A stretch of 64,000 bases of DNA from 2-12-FULL-35-23 sp965196985 (GCA_965196985.1 CBDALO010000031.1:1-64000), one strand, 5' to 3'. Shown: positions 1-9,098, counted from the first letter of the stretch. Numbers and translations: made by a program. Notes: generated by a model from the letters alone, not told the origin.

Positions 1-40
1 CTGAGATAAAAGCAAGACACGCATAACGCTTATCTCCAAA
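1..40 (-). pseudogene. Fragment of rve-type transposase gene
   Basis: These 40 bases match, with one difference, bases 3975-4014 inside the complete rve-type transposase gene of this window, and encode the same short peptide around FGDKRYA. An IS66-type end (GTAAGCG) begins at base 41, so this is the edge of another copy of that transposase, interrupted by the IS66 element and continuing off the left side of the window. Confidence 0.75.
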
Positions 41-128
41 GTAAGCGATCCAGCAAGTACACCCTAGTCAACTAGTTAAATTCATGTGACTGTATGCTCC
101 CGCAACATAGTAACAAGGAGCTTACGGT

Positions 129-380
129 ATGTCAGCAACAAATCCTGAAAATGAAAATGCTACTTACACAGATGCTTATTGGGAAAAACACCTTTCCGAC
201 TTTAAGCAAAGCAAGTTAACCAAAGCGAAATACTGCCGAGAGAATAACGTACCTTACACGCAGTTTCTCTATCGTTTGAGAAGAGAACAGCAAAAAACGC
301 TAGCAAAGGTTGTTTGGGTGTCTGAGCAGCCAGCACAACCAGTGGCTGCTCATGCAGGTCAACTCACACATACAGATTAG
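129..380 (+). CDS. tnpA: IS66 accessory protein TnpA
   Basis: An 83-residue protein with the form of IS66-family TnpA (OrfA): a short helical, basic N-terminal DNA-binding region. The stretch TKAKYCRENNVPYTQFLYRL is typical of the small HTH-like part of this family. The ATG at 129 follows AAGGAG with good spacing. The next gene, tnpB, begins 48 bases downstream, which fits co-transcription. Its exact role in IS66 transposition is accessory. The family assignment rests on the motif and on the tnpA-tnpB order. Confidence 0.8.
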   Translation: MSATNPENENATYTDAYWEKHLSDFKQSKLTKAKYCRENNVPYTQFLYRLRREQQKTLAKVVWVSEQPAQPVAAHAGQLTHTD

Positions 381-428
381 CTTTTATGACCAGGATAGCT
401 TAGCGTCTTTGATTCAGAGGCTTTGCTA

Positions 429-779
429 ATGTTTCAGAACTGGAAAACACCGATCTGGTTTTATCGTACCCCTGTGGACTTTAGAAAACAGATTGATGGC
501 CTAGTAATGCTGATTGCCGATCATCTCTCAATGACCCCAAGCTCAGGCCAGCTATTTCTTTTTCGTAACAGGCAGCGCGATAAAATAAAATCACTTTGGT
601 ACGACCAAAATGGTTTTTGGCTTTGCTACAAACGATTAGAAAAAGGTAAGCTGAAGTTCCCTAGCGAAGCAGATGAGACTATCGAGTTGACCCAAGATCA
701 GTTAAGCTGGTTATTGTCAGGTTTAAACTGGATGAAGCAAAAGTCATTACCCAAAGTCTCTCCCGAGTTTTTTTACTAA
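429..779 (+). CDS. tnpB: IS66 accessory protein TnpB
   Basis: A 116-residue TnpB (IS66 Orf2) protein. Family hallmarks are visible: PVDFRKQIDGL near the N-terminus, GQLFLFRNRQRDKIKSLWYD in the middle and NGFWLCYKRLEKGKLKFP after it. An in-frame TTG lies at 423, but the ATG at 429 gives the usual N-terminus. The function is an essential but biochemically poorly defined accessory of the DDE transposase TnpC. It ends 62 bases before the convergent tnpC remnant. Confidence 0.88.
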   Translation: MFQNWKTPIWFYRTPVDFRKQIDGLVMLIADHLSMTPSSGQLFLFRNRQRDKIKSLWYDQNGFWLCYKRLEKGKLKFPSEADETIELTQDQLSWLLSGLNWMKQKSLPKVSPEFFY

Positions 780-841
780 AATGGCAAAAAAAGTGTATCC
801 GTCTTATTTCAGCATGATGCTCATGCTGCGCTCTCTTTAGT

Positions 842-1272
842 TTACTGCGCCTGTGATGAGCTGATGGTAATTAATTCCGCTAGCGAAGGCATAGAATAGT
901 TTTTTGTAATTCTGTCATATATATAATCGAAGACATTAACTGCTAGCTTTTTACATGTCTCAGTAATTGTAACCATTGTATCCTTAGCTTTCGTTCCTTC
1001 TTCACTCATAGTATGAAGGTGTACATCGCGCATTCTAGCCTGCTTCCGAGCCATCAACTCTGCTGGATTGTTATGTAGAGGAAGCTCTGGCTTTTCCAGC
1101 ACTAACAATAGCTGCCTTTTCTTTTTTAAGGTGAGCTCAATTTGTTTATCTAGTTTCTCGTAGCCAGTGATTGTTGAGAATAACTCAGTAAACTCATTGG
1201 ATAGCTTATCTATCTCATCTTGCCCTGGGTTCTTTTTATATTCAATGAGCTTATGATAATAATCCCAAAACC
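842..1272 (-). pseudogene. tnpC: IS66-type transposase TnpC, C-terminal remnant
   Basis: The open frame runs without a start from 1272 down to 842, about 143 residues. It contains LPLHNNPAELMARKQARMRD, the LPL-x-NN-x-xE signature that carries the last catalytic Glu of IS66-like DDE transposases, and the family-typical tail after it. The N-terminal two thirds are missing because an ISKra4-family element abuts at 1273. It is convergent with tnpA/tnpB. A shorter ATG-initiated frame (1108-842) exists but is only the tail. Confidence 0.75.
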
Positions 1273-2503
1273 GGGTGCTGCCTTTATATAATGTAGAATA
1301 TATAGCATAATATACACTTTAACTTGATTACGGATGGTGTTTGGATGTTAGCTAGAATTCTCTCTGATGAAAATAATGAATTAACTATTGAGCTCAAGCT
1401 TCCACTAAAAGGATCCATGCTTGAATGTGAGGATGCAATTCTTGATGGGCTTAATGAGGTTGGAACATTAGCCACTGAAAAAGCTTTAAGTAAGTTTGAT
1501 GCAGATGGCACTCCTATCCATGTTGGAAAAATAAAGCTAACAGCCACGAAGTAGAGATGAAGCAAATTACCAAACGCCTTATGGAGTTGCTCGAGTTAAG
1601 CGTTATGTTTATCAAACCTCTAAAGGCGGTAAGATCTTTTGTCCTTTAGAAGATAAGGCTAGAATTATCCAAGGATCAACACCGCGATTTGCAAAAATAA
1701 TCTCACATAAATACTCAAACTTACCTGCTCCTAGTGTTATTGATGATCTCAAGGTCAATCATAACCGTAAAATCTCACATTCATACTTGCAACGGGCAAC
1801 TGATTTTGTTGGCGGTATTGCACAAGCCAAAGAGGCTGAGTGGGAATATGAAGAGCCAAAGCTTGATGCAGGCGTTGAGATGCTAAGCATTAGCTTAGAT
1901 GGTGCATATGTCCTCACCGTTGATGATGGTTATAGAGAGAGCATGGTTGGAACTATTTCCATGTATGATAAGCATGGTGAACGCCTGCACACAACCTACG
2001 TTGCAGCATCACCAGAATATGGAAAAGATGAATTCTTTAATAGGCTTGAAAAGGAAATAAAGCTGAAAAAAAAATATTACCCTGATGCTAAAACAATTGG
2101 CGTTGCTGATGGAGCAAAAAATAATTGGCCATTTCTAAAAAAACATACTGATACGCAAATTTTAGATTTTTGGCATGCAACTGAATATCTCGGCGAAGCA
2201 TCAAGGGCAATATTTACCAAAAAATCTGAAAGAGATGAGCGTGATGTTTGGCTCGAAGAGCGATGTCATGATTTAAAGCACAAGAAAGGTGCGGCAGGTA
2301 GAATACTTGCTGAGCTTAAAGAGCATGTAAATAAAAAACTGAATAAATCGCTTAGAGAAAAGCTAGAAGGAACAATTACGTATTTTGAAAATAATATTAA
2401 AGAAAAGCGAATGTCGTATCATAATTTGATTAAGCAGAATGCACCAATTGGCTCTGGCGTCACTGAAGCAGCATGTAAAACAATTGTTAAACAAAGATTA
2501 GGC
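1273..2503 (+). mobile_element. ISKra4-family element, copy 1, right end missing
   Basis: The left inverted repeat GGGTGCTGCCTTTATATAAT is identical to those of the two complete copies at 6353 and 49458. This copy follows them to 2503, inside the transposase gene, then passes abruptly into an MFS transporter gene on the other strand. About 150 bases including the right end are missing, so no target duplication can be read. A deletion running from inside the IS into the neighbour explains both truncations. Confidence 0.9.
1345..2503 (+). pseudogene. ISKra4-family transposase, frameshifted and truncated
   Basis: Same transposase as the complete copies, but with one extra C near base 1542 (AGCCACG against AGCACG in the other copies). 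This shifts the frame after about 70 residues and creates a stop at 1552-1554. The second frame reopens and carries the catalytic-region motifs ISLDGAYV, IGVADGAKNNW and DFWHATEYL. It ends at 2503 where the element is deleted. No functional product is expected. Confidence 0.9.
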
Positions 2504-3020
2504 CAGTCAGTGCAAAGAGGGATAAGGCAACTTGCCAACTCAGGTGCTTCATTAAAAAAACCCCTAAGACTTGCACTAAGGAAGCCGAGACGGTTCCAAT
2601 GGAGATTGCTAAACCAGCGACTAAGGAAAACGTGTTTGAGGAGAGGGTGACTCTTGCCAAATACAAAATACCGATAAAAGAAACGGCTGAGGTAGCCCCG
2701 ATGACAAATCGCAGTAAATAACCAAGCCAGAAGTGATGGCAAAAAAGAAACAGGCAATAACTGATCGAGCACAGGAATGCACTGGCACTAAAAAACACGT
2801 GAGTAGGAAGACGCTCCAAACAGTAGCCAACAGGAATTTGACACAATGCGTAGCCCAAGTAGAACGCAGAAGCAAAGGAGCCGATACCAATCGCAGTAAT
2901 GTGATACTGCTGCATTAACGGTGTCACAATGATGCTTTGTGAGATACGAAAAAAGTAATCTAAGGAATAGAAAAGAAAGCCCAAGAAAAGGATGACGCTA
3001 ATTTGTACTGAATGACGCAT
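2504..3020 (-). pseudogene. MFS transporter, N-terminal half only
   Basis: The ATG at 3020 opens a frame of about 172 residues with five to six strongly hydrophobic helices. It has the MFS N-terminal pattern: a first helix with SLDYFFRISQS, then GIGSFASAFYLGYALCQIPV and a loop ending GYCLERLPTH in place of the usual loop-2/3 motif. The frame is cut at 2504 by the truncated ISKra4 copy, removing the second six-helix half, so transport activity is not expected. The substrate cannot be told; the layout resembles small-solute/anion symporters. Confidence 0.75.
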
Positions 3021-3152
3021 GAGCAGCCCATCAACGAGAAAGTCAAAGTGTACGAGATTCCGTGATGCCTGAAAAGACTCGAACAGTATATTCCAATCGT
3101 AAGATGAGCCTGAAGCAGCATCTGAACAGATGTCACCATGATGGTCCATCGG

Positions 3153-4424
3153 TTAGTCTTCAGTGCTGATAGTATCAGCTATTTGCTCTTTTGTTATTTT
3201 CTCAAATAACGTCTTCTTTGCTTCCTGCATCTTTTGTGCAGATTCATGATCAGTCAGAGAATACGCTAATTTATCTAGTCGTTCAAAGGTTTCATTTTCC
3301 TTTAAATACTGCTCAGCATTTTCAATTGATTTGAACTTTTCGTAAGGAGTCATAATGGCCTCGTAAGGGTAAAGTTTAGTTTGCTTACCCTTGCTATTAA
3401 TGCTGGTTACAGGGAAGTAACAAGGTCTGTGAAAATTAATATAATCGTTAAAATGCTGGTTATAGAATTCATTAATTTGCGGGGCAAAACGTTGTTGAAT
3501 ATGTATGTAGCCAAAATGCTTTCTAACAACCGAGCCATTTTTACTTTCCACCAAACCGTTGTCATTACTATGCCTTGGCCTCGATTTAGTGAGTTCAATA
3601 AATAACTTTTGCAATAGTTTAGCTACATGCTGATTAATGTACTCTGAGCCATTATCAGCATGTAGGCCTAACACTTTAAATGGAAAGGTATCGATTATTT
3701 GCTCTAAGACAGGGATTAAGTAAGCCTCACTAATTTTTTCAACAGCGCAGACTACTTCCATCTGTGTCACCTCGTCAACAGCATTAATATGATAAACACC
3801 CTTGATTTTATCCATATCTCCTTGGTGCACTGTATCAATACGTATAAAGCCAGGCCTACCCTCTGGAGTTGGTTTTCGCCTTTCACCAATAGAAACCTGC
3901 GTTGCTTTAGTTTTATTAAAGTGTCGCCGTTTGCGCTGGTAGGTTTCAGTTTGTCGAAGATTGTAAAGATGAGAGACTGAGATAAAAGCAAGACGCGCAT
4001 AACGCTTATCTCCAAACAAATGAAAGGCTCTCTCGCAAAGTTTTTTTGTGGTAGGCCCGCTAAGCGTTTGATGAACCTGATCCGTTTCAGCTAACAACCA
4101 AGTATCCTCATGCGTATAGATTAAGCTAAACTTATTTCTAGGTGATCGTTGCTTAACAACAACTTTTCCTGACTTTTGATACTGAGCAATTAGCCTAGTA
4201 ATTTGTGAACGTGAGTAACCAGTCATTCGTTGCAGGTAATCACGAATCAATCCTTTGTCCTTTTTGCACATACCGCAATAAGCAAATTTTTTTAATGTGT
4301 TCGTAACCCATAGGTAAGATTCTGCTCGTAATGTAGCTTCAAAGGTAAGCTGGGTTGATGAGGATAGAAATTGATCAATCTGGGCAAGTGTGTTTAATTC
4401 TATGTCGTTCATATTGATATTCAT
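3153..4424 (-). CDS. Transposase with integrase (rve) catalytic core
   Basis: About 423 residues. The N-terminal third contains a helix-turn-helix (MTGYSRSQITRLIAQY). The DDE core shows RIDTVHQGD (first Asp), LHADNGSEYIN (second Asp) and SNDNGLVESKNGS (Glu), all in order. The C-terminal tail is helical. The family is the IS481/IS3-like rve group, and its exact ISfinder family is not certain. Of several nearby ATG codons (4424, 4412), 4424 is chosen. The gene looks intact. A 40-base piece of a second copy begins the window. Confidence 0.8.
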   Translation of the reverse strand: MNINMNDIELNTLAQIDQFLSSSTQLTFEATLRAESYLWVTNTLKKFAYCGMCKKDKGLIRDYLQRMTGYSRSQITRLIAQYQKSGKVVVKQRSPRNKFSLIYTHEDTWLLAETDQVHQTLSGPTTKKLCERAFHLFGDKRYARLAFISVSHLYNLRQTETYQRKRRHFNKTKATQVSIGERRKPTPEGRPGFIRIDTVHQGDMDKIKGVYHINAVDEVTQMEVVCAVEKISEAYLIPVLEQIIDTFPFKVLGLHADNGSEYINQHVAKLLQKLFIELTKSRPRHSNDNGLVESKNGSVVRKHFGYIHIQQRFAPQINEFYNQHFNDYINFHRPCYFPVTSINSKGKQTKLYPYEAIMTPYEKFKSIENAEQYLKENETFERLDKLAYSLTDHESAQKMQEAKKTLFEKITKEQIADTISTED

Positions 4425-4453
4425 CCATATAGGATGAACGATCACGCAACAAC

Positions 4454-4511
4454 TTCAGGCCCACTTTGCATTGGAAAGTGGGGGCTATTTCAGGCTCATC
4501 TTGCATTGGAA
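4454..4511. repeat. Tandem transposase-binding-like repeats
   Basis: Two copies of a 23-base motif beginning TTCAGGC and ending TTGCATTGGAA lie at 4454-4476 and 4489-4511, with about three differences. The outer copy is the right inverted repeat of the rve-type IS. The inner one is probably a second transposase contact site. Confidence 0.65.
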
Positions 4512-4590
4512 GAGACTCGAACTTGCGTTTTCGTGAGCACTCAGGGAAAATACCGCTTTCCTTAACCCAGAAGAATGAAGAGGAGCACAC

Positions 4591-5022
4591 ATGCCTGGTG
4601 CATTAAAACGCGCGCGTTCACAAGTCAGTAATTTACACAGCATGTTACGGATGCTGAAATACAACCAAGCCATCCTTGTGGAAAAGGCAGGCCAAGCAGA
4701 GTACGAACAAATCCATCACACACTGAGCAACGTGGTGACCGAGCTTGAAAAAGAAGTGAAGGAGCTCCCTGTTGGGCATCGTTACACTGGCACGTTTTAT
4801 CTTCGTAATACCTACACCATTCCCCATACGATTAAAGAGATTACGGGTTCTGCGTTTATGCGCGAGGATTTAGTGTCCTGGATCCTAAAGTCTGAGGATA
4901 AAAGTGTGAATTGCTCAAGTTACGTGCGCGAACTGTTTAAGGATAAAGAATTAAAGCATGTTTTAAAACGAGAAGACGGTGAGCCCCTTTTTAGCTGGGA
5001 AGCCGTGCGAGGAGAAGTATGA
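4591..5022 (+). CDS. Backbone protein of unknown function
   Basis: A 143-residue, mostly helical, soluble protein that I do not recognise. The first 75 residues are basic and likely coiled (long Glu/Lys/Gln heptads around HTLSNVVTELEKEVKELP). The second half is compact and mixed, with YTGTFYLRNTYTIPHTI and SWILKSEDKSVNC. There is no signal peptide. Its stop overlaps the next start (ATGA at 5019-5022), so it heads a tight three-gene operon ending in a SEC-C protein. GAAGAGGAG before the ATG at 4591 is a clear ribosome site. Confidence 0.65.
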   Translation: MPGALKRARSQVSNLHSMLRMLKYNQAILVEKAGQAEYEQIHHTLSNVVTELEKEVKELPVGHRYTGTFYLRNTYTIPHTIKEITGSAFMREDLVSWILKSEDKSVNCSSYVRELFKDKELKHVLKREDGEPLFSWEAVRGEV

Positions 5023-5192
5023 GCGAATTTTTATTTAAAAAGGAATCGTTAAGCCCTGCTGATGAGAGAGAAGAAGCACGTTTTTTACGTCAGCTTGAGC
5101 GTGAGCTGAATGAAAAGCAGTTGATGCCTAAAAAAGCACGTCCTAAAAAAGCAGAGGCAACACGAGCTGTGAAAAAAGTAGCGAGCACATGA
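5019..5192 (+). CDS. Small basic protein, 57 residues
   Basis: A short frame between two ATGA overlaps (start 5019 inside the previous stop, stop 5192 inside the next start), which strongly supports translation. It begins MSEFLFKKESLSPADEREEA, continues with an amphipathic acidic/basic helix and ends in a Lys/Ala/Pro-rich tail (KKARPKKAEATRAVKK) like those of nucleic-acid-binding adaptors. No family is recognised. GGAGAAGT immediately upstream serves as ribosome site. Confidence 0.7.
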   Translation: MSEFLFKKESLSPADEREEARFLRQLERELNEKQLMPKKARPKKAEATRAVKKVAST

Positions 5193-5740
5193 ACTTTGAG
5201 CGCTATGACCTGCTGTTACCGGATGACGCCATAGAAGAATCATTAATGCTGGAAGTGGAGGGAGAAAATCCCCTCGAGATACCGGCGGGCCAATACGTTT
5301 TTATTGAGTCCTACTGCGCTCAACCTGATTGTGACTGTTGTCTCGTGATTTTGCACGTGTATCATTTGGCATCAGACAAACTGATGGCCATGTTGCGTTA
5401 CGGTTGGCGTGACGTCGCGTTTTACCAAGAGCAATTGCGAGAGGAAACGAAAACGCCAGCGGTTTTGTCAGGGGTTGGCTTGGTTGATGATTCCATGGAC
5501 AATCCAGCCAGTCGAGCTTTATTACGCTTGTTTGAAACCGTCGTCCAAAATAAGACGGGCTACGTCAATCAGTTACAAGCGCATTATTATCAATTTAAAG
5601 AAGCCATCCTACTTCGCCACATTGAGCAAGGGTTGGTGAGCGAGCCAACATACACAGTCTTCACGGGTCAGGATAGCCCGTGTCCCTGTGGCAGTGGATT
5701 ACCCTACCAGCGGTGCTGCTTGAGTAGTACCAAGCATTGA
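5189..5740 (+). CDS. SEC-C motif protein
   Basis: A 183-residue protein ending in a SEC-C zinc-binding motif, CPCGSGLPYQRCC (C-x-C-x8-CC), as found at the C-terminus of SecA and of many small proteins. In SecA the motif binds zinc and contacts SecB/ribosomes; elsewhere the role is open. The N-terminal 150 residues contain a second Cys cluster (YCAQPDCDCC) that could bind another metal. It is the third gene of the 4591 operon, starting in an ATGA overlap. Another SEC-C protein is encoded at 61020. Confidence 0.75.
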   Translation: MNFERYDLLLPDDAIEESLMLEVEGENPLEIPAGQYVFIESYCAQPDCDCCLVILHVYHLASDKLMAMLRYGWRDVAFYQEQLREETKTPAVLSGVGLVDDSMDNPASRALLRLFETVVQNKTGYVNQLQAHYYQFKEAILLRHIEQGLVSEPTYTVFTGQDSPCPCGSGLPYQRCCLSSTKH

Positions 5741-5957
5741 GCAAAAAAGCTGGTTGAAAACGAGCTGACGCGCTACACTGCGCAACCAATGATTGAGACC
5801 GAGAAGAGACAAGGAGCCCATGCAATGGGAAAGCGACCCAAAAAAACCAACGAACTCACCCAAGCTTCTGGCGACGCGTTTTATGGTGCGCCCAAAATCC
5901 TGGACAAGAAATTGGTATAGTCCTTTCACACTTTCTTAACAAACAGAGAGGTGAAAA

Positions 5958-6278
5958 ATGGCTAAAAAACAAAAGATCTACAGCAATGAATTTAAGTTCA
6001 AGGTAATTAAGGATGTGCTGAGAGATGAGATGCCAATAATACAAGTGGCAAACAAACATAACATTACGCCAAAAAATATTTATAATTGGCGTGATCAGTT
6101 TGAAAAAAAGGGAGCGGATATTTTTTCTTCAAACGATCCTCAGTTAGAAACGTACAAAGTGTTACTGAAGGATCAGTCGATACAAATTGATGAACTGCAC
6201 CGCCAACTTGGTGAACTCAATGCTCAGCTTAACTGGGCGAAAAAAAAATCTAATGGAGCTGCCAATGATAGAACGTAA
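5958..6278 (+). CDS. IS3-family OrfA
   Basis: A 106-residue HTH_Tnp_1-type protein: KIYSNEFKFKVIKDVLRDEM, then VANKHNITPKNIYNWRDQFE as the recognition region, followed by a leucine-zipper-like segment that in IS3 elements mediates dimerisation. It starts at an ATG preceded by GAGAGGTG. A run of nine A at 6240-6248 lies in the last codons, where IS3 elements normally shift frame to make OrfAB. Here the OrfB frame is +1 (equivalently -2) relative to OrfA, not the usual -1. Confidence 0.85.
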   Translation: MAKKQKIYSNEFKFKVIKDVLRDEMPIIQVANKHNITPKNIYNWRDQFEKKGADIFSSNDPQLETYKVLLKDQSIQIDELHRQLGELNAQLNWAKKKSNGAANDRT

Positions 6279-6352
6279 AGATTTGGTAGATAACACTTGT
6301 GCGGATATCACCATTATGCAGCAATGTAAGTTGCTCGATATTCCGCATAGCA

Positions 6353-7739
6353 GGGTGCTGCCTTTATATAATGTAGAATATATAGCATAATATACACTTT
6401 AACTTGATTACGGATGGTGTTTGGATGTTAGCTAGAATTCTCTCTGATGAAAATAATGAATTAACTATTGAACTCAAGCTTCCACTAAAAGGATCTATGC
6501 TTGAATGTGAGGACGCAATTCTTGATGGGCTTAATGAGGTTGGAACATTAGCCACTGAAAAAGCTTTAAGTAAGTTTGATGCAGATGGCTCTCCTATCCA
6601 TGTTGGAAAAATAAAGCTAACAGCACGAAGTAGAGATGAAGCAAATTACCAAACGCCTTATGGAGTTGCTCGAGTTAAGCGTTATGTTTATCAAACCTCT
6701 AAAGGCGAGAAGATCTTTTGTCCTTTAGAAGATAAGGCTAGAATTATCCAAGGATCAACACCGCGATTTGCAAAAATAATCTCACATAAATACTCAAACT
6801 TACCTGCTCCTAGTGTTATTGATGATCTCAAGGTCAATCATAACCGTAAAATCTCACATTCATACTTGCAACGGGCAACTGATTTTGTTGGCGGTATTGC
6901 ACAAGCCAAAGAGGCTGAGTGGGAATATGAAGAGCCAAAGCTTGATGCAGGCGTTGAGATGCTAAGCATTAGCTTAGATGGTGCATATGTCCTCACCGTT
7001 GATGATGGTTATAGAGAGAGCATGGTTGGAACTATTTCCATGTATGATAAGCATGGTGCACGCCTGCACACAACCTACGTTGCAGCATCACCAGAATATG
7101 GAAAAGATGAATTCTTTAATAGGCTTGAAAAGGAAATAAAGCTGAAAAAGAAATATTACCCTGATGCTAAAACAATTGGCGTTGCTGATGGAGCAAAAAA
7201 TAATTGGCCATTTCTAAAAAAACATACTGATACGCAAATTTTAGATTTTTGGCATGCAACTGAATATCTCGGTGAAGCATCAAAGGCAATATTTACCAAA
7301 AAATCTGAAAGAGATGAGCGTGATGTTTGGCTCCAAGAGCGATGTCATGACTTAAAGCACAAGAAAGGTGCGGCAGGTAGAATACTTGCTGAGCTTAAAG
7401 AGCATGTAAATAAAAAACTGAATAAATCGCTTAGAGAAAAGCTAGAAGGAACAATTACGTATTTTGAAAATAATATTAAAGAAAAGCGAATGTCGTATCA
7501 TAATTTGATTAAGCAGAATGCACCAATTGGCTCTGGCGTCACTGAAGCAGCATGTAAAACAATTGTTAAACAAAGATTAGGCGGATCAGGAATGCGCTGG
7601 AAAGACAAGGGAATGAAAATTGTTTTATGCTTGAGAACACTAGTAAAGACTAAAGGAAGATGGGATCAGTTTTGGGAGAAGGTTAATGATTTTGGCGTGC
7701 CAGCAGTAATATAGCCTACATTATATAGAGGCAGAACCC
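6353..7739 (+). mobile_element. ISKra4-family element, copy 2, complete
   Basis: 1387 bases with inverted ends GGGTGCTGCC / GGCAGAACCC (one mismatch) extending about 24 bases. It is flanked by the 8-base duplication GCATAGCA at 6345-6352 and 7740-7747. It sits inside orfB of the IS3 element. Confidence 0.93.
6425..7714 (+). CDS. ISKra4-family transposase
   Basis: 429 residues from the ATG at 6425 (a TTG at 6404 is in frame upstream). Catalytic-region motifs are ISLDGAYVLTVDDG, IGVADGAKNNW, DFWHATEYLGEAS and IGSGVTEAACKTIVKQRLGG; the last is the conserved Glu-containing tail of ISKra4 transposases. The N-terminal half contains a DUF-like region ending RVKRYVYQTSKGE. The frame is intact, and the copy at 49530 is nearly identical, so this family is probably still active here. 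Confidence 0.9.
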   Translation: MLARILSDENNELTIELKLPLKGSMLECEDAILDGLNEVGTLATEKALSKFDADGSPIHVGKIKLTARSRDEANYQTPYGVARVKRYVYQTSKGEKIFCPLEDKARIIQGSTPRFAKIISHKYSNLPAPSVIDDLKVNHNRKISHSYLQRATDFVGGIAQAKEAEWEYEEPKLDAGVEMLSISLDGAYVLTVDDGYRESMVGTISMYDKHGARLHTTYVAASPEYGKDEFFNRLEKEIKLKKKYYPDAKTIGVADGAKNNWPFLKKHTDTQILDFWHATEYLGEASKAIFTKKSERDERDVWLQERCHDLKHKKGAAGRILAELKEHVNKKLNKSLREKLEGTITYFENNIKEKRMSYHNLIKQNAPIGSGVTEAACKTIVKQRLGGSGMRWKDKGMKIVLCLRTLVKTKGRWDQFWEKVNDFGVPAVI

Positions 7740-8894
7740 GCATAGCACTTACTATTATCAGTCATCTAAAAAGCTGACTGAGCAGGAGAAGCAATGGTTA
7801 GAGGTGATTGATCGACTTTACACTTCCTATCCTTTTTTAGGTTACCGAAAGATGATGAAGGTCATGCGTAAGGAAGGTCATGAGATTACTGAGAAACAAA
7901 CACGTAGACTCATGAAAGAGCTAGGAATACAGGGGTTAACGCCGGTTAAGAGGAGAAACACTAGTCAACCTAATAAAAAACATCGGGTATATAATTATTT
8001 GCTCGATAAGGAGAAGATTCTTCATCCTGGCGCTGTTTGGGCTACTGACATCACCTATATTCCTATGAGTGGGAGTAGTGTTTACTTGGTTGTTGTGATG
8101 GACTGGTATAGTCGTTATATTCTTTCTTGGCGACTATCAAATTCGCTGGAAGTTAGCTTTTGTGTTGATGCTTTATCGGAAGCAATGAGGTTTCATCGAT
8201 TACCAGAGATTTTTAACTCGGATCAAGGATCGCAGTTTACAAGTAAGGCTTTTACTGACATATTGAAGCTGCATGACATTCCAATTTCCATGGATTCAAA
8301 GGGACGTGCATTTGATAACATTATGGTTGAGAGACTTTGGCGTACTATCAAATACGAATTGATTTATCTTGCTGAATACCGGACAATGCGTGAATTAAGA
8401 AAAATACTCTGTGAGTATATTGAGTTTTACAATTTTGGCAGACCACATGCTGGCCTGAATAACTTTACTCCGTACGAAGTTTATCGGGGGATTGAGAAGC
8501 CCTGGATTAATTAGGGCGAGTGGCAAAACTGTGAAAGGGGATGCCTATTTTCTTGTCCAGGATTTTGGGCGCACCATATTTGTCACAGACATGATCGATT
8601 TTCTGAGTGAAGAAGCCCCTGACCCCGCTAAGATTGCCGAACTCGTTAACATGCTCACTGCTGCTACTAAAGCGCAAGATAAAACCACTTTAAAACTCAT
8701 GGACATGATTTTAGCGGGCCGTGAGGAAAAGCCCACAGAGGAAAGTGTGCTGGCTTTGTATGATCGTTGCTTGACCCATGTTCAAACCGTCTCGCCGTTG
8801 CAAAGCTTAATGGCGATGCTACGCAAGGACATGGAATTTGGTGACGATGACGCATTGATGTAACGTGCTGCAATTGCAACAGAAGGAGTGAAGG

Positions 8895-9098
8895 ATGAAA
8901 AATGGCCTGCTTCGAGGGTTAGTCGTAGGAATGATAGTCACCTGTCTCACGCTCGCTGGGTGCAACACAGTACACGGCTTTGGTGAAGACTTGCAAGGTG
9001 GTGGTCGCGCTTTATCAGATGCAGCAAAGCCGAGTCAACAAAAGTCTGATCAAACGACCAAGCAGTCCAAAAAAGTAACCCAGGCGACAGATCGTTAA
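8895..9098 (+). CDS. Entericidin-type small lipoprotein
   Basis: 67 residues with a lipoprotein signal: basic MKNGLLRG, a hydrophobic helix, then the lipobox LTLAGC with the acylated Cys at residue 23. The mature part GEDLQGGGRALSDAAK is the classic EcnA/EcnB entericidin signature, followed by a polar Gln/Lys tail longer than usual. Entericidins are outer-membrane lipopeptides of a toxin/antidote pair in enterics, and single copies are common elsewhere. AGAAGGAGTG precedes the ATG. The gene is monocistronic, with a hairpin terminator about 30 bases downstream. Confidence 0.88.
   Translation: MKNGLLRGLVVGMIVTCLTLAGCNTVHGFGEDLQGGGRALSDAAKPSQQKSDQTTKQSKKVTQATDR

Larger units (their letters stand above)
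41..1272. mobile_element. IS66-family element 1, right part lost
   Basis: The left end GTAAGCGATCCAGC is IS66-like. It is followed by tnpA and tnpB on the plus strand and the 3' part of a tnpC-like transposase on the minus strand. The element is cut at 1272, where an ISKra4-family element starts, and its other end is not in the window. The convergent tnpC orientation is unlike classical IS66 elements, where all three genes point the same way. The sequence is clearly distinct from the second IS66-like element at 40415. Confidence 0.75.
3091..4511 (-). mobile_element. IS with rve-type transposase
   Basis: An inverted repeat frames the transposase gene: TTCCAATCGTAAGATGAGCC at 3091 and, on the other strand from 4511, TTCCAATGCAAGATGAGCC, both continuing with TGAA. 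The right end carries a second degenerate copy of the same motif 35 bases inward, as in elements whose transposase binds several sites per end. The direct repeat AGACTCGAAC lies just outside both ends (3075-3084 and 4513-4522) and may be the target duplication, although a few unmatched bases separate it from the inverted repeats. Confidence 0.7.
6253..8514 (+). pseudogene. IS3-family OrfB transposase split by ISKra4
   Basis: The 5' part (6253-6352, MELPMIERKDLVDNTCADIT onward) and the 3' part (7748-8514) join in frame through the duplicated octamer GCATAGCA, giving ...LLDIPHSTYYYQ.... The core motifs are complete in the 3' part: ATDITYIPM (D), FNSDQGSQFTS (D), DNIMVERLWRTIKYE (E), in the order of IS3/IS150 DDE transposases. 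The fragment from 7804 may be expressed but lacks the N-terminus. Confidence 0.88.
5882..8578 (+). mobile_element. IS3-family element carrying a nested ISKra4
   Basis: Inverted repeats of about 30 bases, both starting TATGGTGCGCCCAAAATCCT, end at 5882 and 8578. The target duplication is TTT (5879-5881 and 8579-8581). Subtracting the ISKra4 and its 8-base duplication leaves about 1302 bases, the normal IS3 length. It contains orfA and a split orfB. The insertion destroys the small gene at 5825. Confidence 0.88.
5825..8863 (+). pseudogene. Small backbone gene split by an IS3 element
   Basis: The two ends, 5825-5881 and 8582-8863, join in frame when the IS and one copy of its 3-base target duplication (TTT) are removed. 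The result is a ~113-residue acidic helical protein starting MGKRPKKTNELTQASGDAF and continuing VTDMIDFLSEEAPDPAKIAE. The ATG at 5825 has AAGGAG eight bases upstream; the ATG at 5820 is too close and out of frame with the 3' part. No family is recognised. The 3' half stays open from the IS end but lacks its own good start, so the gene is broken. Confidence 0.8.

Noticed and set aside
1284..1565. Minus-strand frame across the ISKra4 left end (also at 6364 and 49469)
   Set aside because: Shadow of the conserved transposase frame; it recurs only because the IS recurs.
3075..4522. AGACTCGAAC as a tRNA T-arm att site
   Set aside because: Its complement resembles a T-loop word, but no cloverleaf can be built around either copy; a target duplication or chance is simpler.
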